This document shows positions 56,711 to 64,000 of a DNA stretch of 64,000 bases, one piece after another (position 1 is the first letter of the stretch; each line of letters begins with the position of its first letter). A program made the translations under genes and the position numbers. The notes below the pieces were generated by a model. The model searched no databases. It was not told where the DNA came from and was given only the letters and a program-made list of their open reading frames with translations. Where the stretch lies: NCBI RefSeq assembly GCF_000001735.4, contig NC_003070.9, forward strand, positions 16,477,971 through 16,541,970. The letters are read 5' to 3'. The DNA comes from Arabidopsis thaliana (lineage: Eukaryota > Streptophyta > Magnoliopsida > Brassicales > Brassicaceae).

Positions 56711-59606
56711 ATTTTGTTGTTGTTTTTTTTTTGTTTTTTTGTAATATATTTAGTTTATCACACTTTTTTAGAAATGTTATTTTATAAAAGAGATTATATT
56801 ATGAAGGATGAAAACTATATATTTCTTATTAAGTACTGCATATTGTTTGTTAATTTTTACTCATAGGTAGAAGATTTTAGTGTGTTGACGAAACCGCATA
56901 GTCCAGTGCTGTTTGAATATTAACAAACAAAATTACATATATATATATATATGTATATATATATAATCTCTTTATTATGAGCCTAATTTGTAGGTATATT
57001 ATATATACTTTTTGTTTGGTATTGGTAAGTTGTAAAGGATTATAGAAGAGCATCATTTTAGCTTACTCGTGCATATTTTAATAAATTTGATTTTGTTTTT
57101 AACATTCGTTTTATTCTCTTTTTTTGTTATTTTGTAAAATTGTATTTAAAAATAACTATTGTTTTTCAAATGTTTGCTACTTAATTTGTTCGTATTTTGA
57201 TTTCTTACCCCATATATATAGTTTTATTGATGGATGGTTAACAATTTTAACAATATTTTTGAAACTACTCTATGCAATGATTGGTAATATAAGAGTTGAA
57301 TTTTATTATATTTAAAAATTCTTTGCAACAGCAAGAGATGACAAACATGAAAGGAAAAAAAAAACTACTTGAATTTATTTATTTTGAAGCTTTATGATAG
57401 TTCATTGCCTAAAACATTATTGGTGCTAATTTTAATGAAATGATAGTTGTTGACCAAAACTATTGTAATAATAATAATTTTTTTAAAAACAGTAGAAATT
57501 TATTATTTAATTATTGTGTTGTGTTTTGGTATTTTTGTGCTTTATCCTTCTATCAGCCTTTACTTTTTTAATATACCCTAAATTGGTCTGACACAAACAA
57601 AGACTTTTTATGCTTCAGCCTTCAAGTAGGGATTTGTTAATCGTCTATCGATCTATGTTCATATCTAATTTAATTTGCTTTACTGTTGTTTGACGAATTT
57701 TGTCTCCTCGAATGGCTTTCGCAATTCTCCGTTGTTTCTTACGATGATTAATCGTCAAATCTATTAGTTGGAACTAAGCCTTCAGTAAAAATGAAATAGG
57801 GAAATCAAAAAAATAAATATAAATCATGTTTTATATTTCCAATTTAAGTTAGTTTGTGTATTTTTATGACAACAAAAGAGTTCATGTGTTTTTTTGGCAA
57901 ATACTAAATAAGTTAGGTTTTTTCTAGGAATTTTCTGTAAATAAAACTAACAGCGTTTGACGATTTTGTTAACGTCGTTAACGGTCTGTTACGACGAAGG
58001 GAAGTAATCAGAAAATAAAATAGATCGTGTATTTTATTTCTAAGCTAAATTAGTTAGTACGAAAAAAGTTCAGGTAGTTTTCTGACAGATTTTAAATAGT
58101 TCGTTTTTTTTTATAGAAATTTTCCCCAATCGCCTATGTCTATAATCATAATAATTTAATATCTTTAATAACACCGTACCAACATATATGAACTTCATAC
58201 GTTAAAAAATAACTTGAAAGAATCGCAATCGTTATAATTTACCGTTTATTTTTCTTCCTATCATTTTATAAAACAACTATATTTTCTAATTGATCGACAC
58301 ACATATTTCAGCAGCTAAATTTGTTATGAAATCAACATGTTAGAAAATTTGTTACAAATTTAAGGTTAATCGTCCTCAAGAAAATATTTAAAAATATAGA
58401 AAGAGTGATGGTTGAAGTTCTTACTTATGATAGGTTCATATGTTAAATTAATTACTAACTATATTTTACTTATTTTAAGAAGTTTAGGTGGTAAGCTCTC
58501 ATGTGCTGATCTGAGTTGTGGGAGAGAGTTGAGCTACTTTCATATATATGATTAGGGTAAAACTCTTTTGGTTTTACAAATATGAAGGCATGGACGAATT
58601 AGAGATACGAAATTAAGCGATCATTTTTTTCAGCGACCAAAGCTCATAGATTGATTGATAGAGTTTTAATTCTTGTAATCTTTACTTGATCAAGAAGAGA
58701 CTATCTGTCATCTTCGTAGACTGTGACGAATCAATTATTTTTGTCCAAAACAAATGCAGTAAAATATGAAACACTAAACCTACAAATACCTTTGGTGAAA
58801 CCAAAATTTATCAAAACGGAGGTTACAACTAAAATGATCCAAAATTCATCAAAACGGAGGTTACAACTAAAATGATTTGTGATCAAATTAGAAGAAGAAG
58901 AAAATCCAAAAATGATTTAATGATCTAGTAAAGCTTATATACAGAAATCATTGGGAAATTCACTTCTCTTAGTATATTTTTCTTACTCAGATGGTGTATA
59001 TACTTGCTTATGTAATAATTTGCTTTCCGAGAAGTATGTAAAGTTTGTAATCTCAATTTGATATCAATGAAATCGTTTTCCTCACAAAAAATAAATGAAT
59101 CCCAAGTTATGTTTTAACACCAATCAATCATTATTCAATACTCTCAAAATCATTTCTTAAAATGTATTATTTTTAACTATGAAACTCATCTAAAGTTGTG
59201 TTAAATACTTACCACAAAAAATAATCTAAAGTTGTGTTAACTAATCGTATAGTTTCTTAAAGTATCTTATCAATTATTCGTTTAAAAAAAAATTTGGAAT
59301 GTCTTATTTTTCATCGACCCTTTGTTTTGTACATTTAGTTTGGTGGTGTCTTTTCATAACTTTCTTCTGTTCTGTAACAGTGTAGTGTAACTTTCTGTTT
59401 ATGGTCACATTTTTTAATCATATTTTAACTGGTTGTTGAAGAATTAAACCCCGTAAATGGAAACATTGGTTGGTTAATGGGCCGAACATGAAAGCCCAAA
59501 TTAGTTCATAACCCTAAACCGAAGCAAAACATTAGCTGATAGTGATACTCTTCGTCTTCTTCTTCCTCCGTCCCACCTTTGGAAAAGTTCTCGTGAGTCT
59601 TCTCTA
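56711..59606. other. AT-rich intergenic region
   Basis: About 2.9 kb without recognised genes. Part of it (from 56711) is probably Helitron body. A near-repeat of 'aaaattcatcaaaacggaggttacaactaaaatgat' occurs twice at about 58803-58874. The last ~60 bases before 59607 are likely the 5' UTR of the PHD gene (cttcgtcttcttcttcctcc). Confidence 0.45.
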
Positions 59607-60097
59607 ATGTCTGTACATGTCAAGGTACATAATATATTACTTATTCAGGGCTGCTTTAAATCTTGGTTTAAAACTGATATTTTCCATTTCAGGAACCTGT
59701 TTGTGAAACTTGTGGCGACATAGGTTTTGAAGAAGCACTTGTCTTTTGTGACTCTTGTAAGATTGAGTCTATACACCGGTGAGTTCAATTCTCGATTTCT
59801 CCTATGGTTTGATTGAATTGTGTTGTTTATAACCTATTTCACTTGTTCTTTAGCTATTGCATAGGCATAACACCGACTCCTTTTACGGAATACATAACTT
59901 GGATCTGTGAGGATTGTGATGAGAGTGACAGTGATTCTGATTGTAAAGAACTGGATCAGACTGCTAAGCTTACACATATCTTGAAGAAGAGTGACAAAAA
60001 GAAGAAGAAGAGGAAGAAGAAGAGTAAATATCTTGATAAATATATTTTAAAATTACGTCTGTTTATTGTAACTCTTCGTAGAAGTATTACTAACTAA
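59607..60097 (+). CDS. AT1G43770: PHD zinc-finger protein (short or truncated)
   Basis: Three exons modelled: 59607-59624, 59693-59778 and 59854-60097, giving 115 aa. A C4HC3 PHD finger fills exons 2 and 3: PVCETCGDIG, LVFCDSCKIESIHRYC and WICEDCDE supply all eight metal ligands. An acidic stretch (DESDSDSDCK) and a Lys-rich tail (KKSDKKKKKRKKKSK) follow. PHD fingers of this plant subfamily read histone tails and sit in nuclear chromatin complexes. The Arabidopsis gene I recall is longer, so this model may be incomplete: a GTAAAT at about 60025 could be a donor to further exons, or the 3' part may have been lost near the retroposon inserted at 60534. The finger itself is intact. Confidence 0.75.
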
Positions 60098-60521
60098 TAA
60101 ATGTGTTTCTATAGTCTCTTGTTTGATTATCTTTTTAATTATTCGGTTTTAACAAAAAAAATTATGATCTTTTCAATTTAGAAGTTCATCTTATTTTTAT
60201 TTTTAACAATAACTAAACAAAAATTATACTCATTTATGATGGATAAGAAAAAAATTGTTAAAATTTTCCATAATATTCTAAACATCCGAATTCACAATAA
60301 TTTTTAGCGTAAAAGAAAACGTAATTAACCAAATCTAAGCAATATAGTATTTTATTTAAAATGAATTTCCTTAGATTTCATAACCTAATTTAATTAAAAA
60401 AAATCCTAAGATTTCATAACCTAATTTAATTTAATTTTGGTTGAATGTAAGTGAAAGACATCAATTTAAATCATAAGATTGGTGTGTTGAAATGAAATAT
60501 TTTGAACTAGCAAATCTTTAG
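60098..60521. other. AT-rich 3' flank of PHD gene
   Basis: No gene recognised. Includes a small direct repeat, 'agatttcataacctaatttaatt', at about 60374 and 60411. Confidence 0.5.
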
Positions 60522-62058
60522 TTATACACATATATTTTCTTTTGTCACTTGAAATTTTATTATAAAAACTTGTTGTTGAACCAGAGAAGGAATACATATG
60601 CCCAAATAAGGGAAACTCAAGTCGGCAGACAACTAAAAGTCTCCGAAGACATTGCCGGGGCAAAAAAGAAATTCCCCGGAAAACAAAACCCTATTGAAGG
60701 GAACCAGAGTAAAATGAAACTGGAAATACAATGCAGAAATGATCAAAACACAATCGAAAGAGGACGACTCTTAAAACTAAAAGCAGAGGCAACAAGGCAA
60801 AAACCTTAAGAAAACTGATAGAACTAAGAGAACAGAGAAGCCTCTTCTTCTTTTGAAAGACCAGCAAATGCGACTTATCACGGCTGCCCACGGCCAAACC
60901 AGAAATAATATCTACCACCTCCTATCAAGTTGAGAACCAATCTCTCGAGAACCAAGGATATCAGAATCCGCCAAGCAAAGAGCATTCATAGAAACTCATA
61001 GAACCTCGAAAACACTTCTGGATGCGACGAAGACCGAAGCGTCACTTAACGTCTAGCTAGAATCCTAAAAAAAGTGATCAGATCTAAACAGATCTTGAAA
61101 GCAGGGACAAGGAGTGAGGCAGAACCTCTCAAAAATCACCATTCTTCGAATGAGAGCGACAAAGGATTGAGACAGTTAACAAACACCAAGGAGAAGAAAA
61201 CTCTGTAAACTATGAAGACTACCGTAACCAACCAATAAACACGAAACTTCTGCTTAGAAAGGAAGCGATCCCAAAGGGAGCCAAAGGCTGAGCGAGAAAT
61301 CAAAGGGAGCGAGGAAAGGCAAAGGATTAGGAGATAAACTACAATCCAAAACCAAGTAAACTTGACGGCAAAGAAACGTTGAAAGGCTCAAGAGCAGCAA
61401 CAAACTTTAAGGCAGGAAAGAGCAGAGAAGAGACCTCATTCTCCGAGCCATAGCGTAGATCAACCAAATTCGGAATTACTAACATCTTCTCTGAAGTCAC
61501 AAAACCCAAAAGAAATTACCGCAACGACCGCTTCCACAAACCCAAAATCAAAATCGAAACAAACCAAAAGACTTCCTAATCGATGGCCACAAATTCTGCA
61601 CTCAAAAACTAAACAACTAACCCTATCTAGTCAAAGAAAGAGAACGACTAGAAGGTCAGCAAAACCGACCAGAAGATACCAAGAACCCATGGCCACAGAA
61701 CCGAGAACAACCACCGACGAGACCCTAGCCAAGGCAGAATCTGACAATGGCAGAAAATTCATCTTCTACAACCCGTTGGGGGAAGGAGAAGGACGCTCTT
61801 GAAGAGAAGAACACCGAACAAACCTCACTGTGAAGACCCGTCTAACTCGCCAAGCAAACTACCTTCAACATCGAACACCAGAACTAGAAGAGGGAGACAA
61901 GTCTACAACAAAAAAGAAAGAAGCAGCAGGGGCCCTCTCACGGCTACGATGAGGAGCGCCGTTCACCGGAGAGGGCGATTTGAAATCTGGAGATTTTTGG
62001 CGGCGGCTAGGGCAACCTTGTCTACAGAGAAACTTTTTTGTTTTAATTATACACATAT
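60522..62058 (-). mobile_element. Unclassified retroposon, ~1.5 kb, minus strand
   Basis: A 12 bp direct repeat, ttatacacatat, flanks the block (60522-60533 and 62047-62058) and fits a target-site duplication. The left inner edge is T-rich (attttctttt), i.e. an A-rich 3' end on the minus strand. Together they suggest a LINE/SINE- or Sadhu-type retroposon. No reverse transcriptase or other known protein is encoded; short frames on both strands (60549-60809, 61799-62065) resemble no family I know. The GC-rich right end (gccgttcaccggagagggcg, ttttggcggcggctaggg) would be its 5' end. A partial second copy begins at 63346. Confidence 0.65.
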
Positions 62059-63039
62059 TATGTGACACATTTCCAACACTAAATAAAATGACTAACTAAT
62101 TCAACACCATAAAAACTCTAAAAGTCTCTCCTGTGCTGACACGTCACCTTTTTCAAGTGTTCTCAGCATAACACCTCATTAAAATCAACAGCCAATTAGA
62201 ACATTTCGATTAATACACTTCATTTACGTTGACCAATAAAAACTTACTATTTTTCCATGTCATCTCATCAACTTAACAAAATTAAAATTTGATATAGGCC
62301 TAACCCAACCAAACTATTTTCAAAACTAAAATTTATATAAAAACATGGGCCTAAAATTCTTAAATATAAAACTTAGACCTAGGCAAATAAACCGAACCGA
62401 ATGTACCGAACCGAAACCGATGCAAAAAAAAACTGAACCAAACTGAAAATTTAAAAATAATCGAACGGATATTAAATTCTATAACCGAAAGAACCAAAAC
62501 CGAATGGATACAAATCAAAATATTTTAGGTAACCGAAAATATCTGAAATATAATTATATTTCTTAAAAAATATTAGTTATTTCTAAACTAAATAATTAAA
62601 AGTTATTTAATAGTATAAATACTCAAAATACCAAAAACATATGAAAATATCAAAAATAACTGAAATATCCGAAAATATTCAAAGAAAAATAGCTGAATGT
62701 ATATTAAATTTTAAAACCGAAAGAACCGGAACGGAACCAAAACCGAACCAAAATTTTAAAATAATTGAATGGATACTAAACTTTATAACCGAAAGAACCG
62801 ATAACCGTATGGATACGAATCAAAACTGAATGGATAACCGAATACCCATGACTAAGAAACCTTATCTAAAGGTCTGACTGGTTGAAACACAACAGTTACA
62901 GTTGCGACTGCATGAGTTTACGGGATTGGACGGTTTCATATTCAAGCGTTATAAAACATTTTGAACGACTGGTTTAGCAGTTAAAAATTGGTGCATTTTT
63001 GAGAGCTTTATGACTGGTTAACGGATTTACGTTTAGGAT
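62059..63039. other. Spacer with accgaa-rich degenerate repeats
   Basis: No gene. From about 62380 to 62860 units of ~85 bases recur, marked by 'ggatattaaattctataaccgaaagaacc', 'gtatattaaattttaaaaccgaaagaacc' and 'ggatactaaactttataaccgaaagaacc'. Three units are visible, with variable spacing. Confidence 0.6.
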
Positions 63040-63285
63040 ATGAAAATTACGGATTTCTATTTTTGGTGGAAAAATTACGGATTTACGTTTTTGGCGGAAA
63101 AATTACGAGTTTACTTTTTTGGTGGGAAAGTTACAGGTTTACGTTTTTCTGGCAGGGAAATTACGGGTTTTACGTTTTTTGGCGGAAAATCATGTGTTTA
63201 CGTTTTTGGCGAAAAAATGACAAGTTTAGTTTTTTGGCGAAAAAATTAAGAGTATGTTTTTGGCGGGAAAATTACGAGTTTATGA
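63040..63285. repeat. Minisatellite with E2F-like motif in each unit
   Basis: About eight imperfect units of 28-32 bases, each of the form (a)aattacg(a/g)(g/a)tttacgtttttggcgg(g)aaa. The ggcgg core is exact in some units and altered in others (ggtgg, ggcag, ggcga). The best match, tttggcgggaaa at 63259-63270, equals the E2F consensus. Confidence 0.8.
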
Positions 63286-63345
63286 AAATGTTATCATCAT
63301 GATGAAAATAGTATGATAATGATGGTGATAGTATTATGATATTAT

Positions 63346-64000
63346 GGGAAACTCAAGTCGGCAGACAACTAAGGGAAACTCAAGTCGGCAGACAACTAAA
63401 AGTCTCCGAAGACATTGCCGGGGCAAAAAAGAAATTCCCCGGAAAACAAAACCCTATCAAAGGGAACCAGAGTAAAATGAAACTGGAAATACAATGCAGA
63501 AATGATCAAAACACAATCGAAAGAGGACGACTCCTAAAACTAAAAGTAGAGGCAAAAAGGCAAAAACCTTAAGAAAACTGATAAAACTAAGAGAACAGAG
63601 AAGCCTCTTCTTCTTTTGAAAGACCAGCAAATGCGACTTATCACGGCTGCCCACGGCCAAACCAGAAATAATATCTACCACCTCCTATCAAGTTGAGAGT
63701 CAATCTCTCGAGAACCAAGGATATCAGAACCCGACAAGCAAAGAGAATTCATAGAAACTCATTGAACCTCGAAAACACTTCTGGATGCGACGAAGACCGA
63801 AGCGTCACTTAACGTCTAGCTAGAATCCTAAAAAAAGTGATCAGATCTAAACAGATCTTGAAAGCAGGGACAAGGAGTGAGGCAAAACCTCTCAAAAATC
63901 ACCATTCTCCGAATGAGAGCGACAAAGGATTGAGACAGTTAACAAACACCAAGGAGAAGAAAACTCTGTAAACTATGAAGACTACCATAACTAACCAATA
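63346..64000 (-). mobile_element. Second, partial copy of the retroposon (cut by window end)
   Basis: 63373-64000 aligns with 60610-61237 at a constant offset of 2763, so without net indels and with only scattered substitutions. It lacks the 3' terminal ~75 bases of the first copy. A 27 bp segment, gggaaactcaagtcggcaga..., is tandemly doubled at its left edge (63346-63372 and 63373-63399). It runs off the window. Confidence 0.85.

Noticed and set aside
60549..60809. 86-codon Lys-rich frame as a gene (repeated at 63336-63572)
   Set aside because: Part of a retroposon copied twice; no start context or domain, and the second copy differs at the N-terminus.
63040..63285. CRISPR-like array of spaced repeats
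   Set aside because: Eukaryotic sequence; repeats are imperfect, contiguous units with no unique spacers.
1..64000. tRNA, rRNA or snoRNA genes
   Set aside because: I looked for tRNA-like A and B boxes and conserved arms and found none I could support; tRNA-like stretches are only the primer-binding sites of retrotransposons.

Overview
The window is plant nuclear DNA from Arabidopsis, most likely A. thaliana chromosome 1 or a very close relative. I recognise three neighbouring single-copy genes whose spliced lengths come out as expected: a MINDY-type deubiquitinase (599 aa, AT1G43690), the bZIP factor VIP1 (341 aa, AT1G43700) and serine decarboxylase SDC1/EMB1075 (482 aa, AT1G43710). A PHD-finger gene near the right end matches AT1G43770. 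The identification rests on recognition from memory plus clean GT-AG exon models, not on a database search.

Layout. 0.5-10.4 kb is normal euchromatic gene space: MINDY (+), VIP1 (+) and SDC1 (-), with VIP1 and SDC1 convergent. From 10.4 to about 55.6 kb the window is a transposon graveyard typical of a pericentromeric flank. It holds a collapsed Copia element (10.9-13.8 kb) flanked by two direct copies of the SDC1 upstream region; a 5.2 kb PIF/Harbinger element with matching terminal inverted repeats, a Myb/SANT-like ORF1 remnant and a nearly intact transposase (14.8-20.0 kb); a second, decayed Harbinger copy in inverted orientation (20.0-22.6 kb); a Copia gag remnant (23.5-24.7 kb, -); and then a 30.6 kb nested structure (25.0-55.6 kb).

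The nested structure can be read layer by layer from target-site duplications (TSDs). The outer layer is a Copia element with 153/155 bp LTRs and TSD ttgag (25003-25007 and 55577-55581). Inside it lies a permuted F-box/FBD gene whose C-terminal part precedes its N-terminal part, bracketed by two copies of the same 1.4 kb Copia segment. The F-box exon is split by a minus-strand LINE (poly-T at 30511, near-identical 17 bp TSD). The LINE reverse-transcriptase ORF is split by an Athila-like Gypsy array (31845-50928, TSD gtaat) with the arrangement LTR-internal-LTR-internal-partial LTR. The Athila-like units encode gag-protease and an Athila ORF1-type protein but no reverse transcriptase, RNase H or integrase, so they are non-autonomous. 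They carry many copies of a short palindromic motif (ctcggcc...ggccgagt) in LTRs and internal non-coding regions.

To the right (55.6-64 kb) are AT-rich spacer, a probable Helitron 3' terminus, a short PHD-finger gene, a 1.5 kb minus-strand retroposon with a 12 bp TSD, a partial second copy of it cut by the window edge, and a minisatellite whose repeat unit contains E2F-type sites.

The only genes likely to act for the host are MINDY, VIP1, SDC1 and possibly the PHD gene. They share no pathway; their order is simply conserved synteny. Everything else is mobile DNA or its debris.
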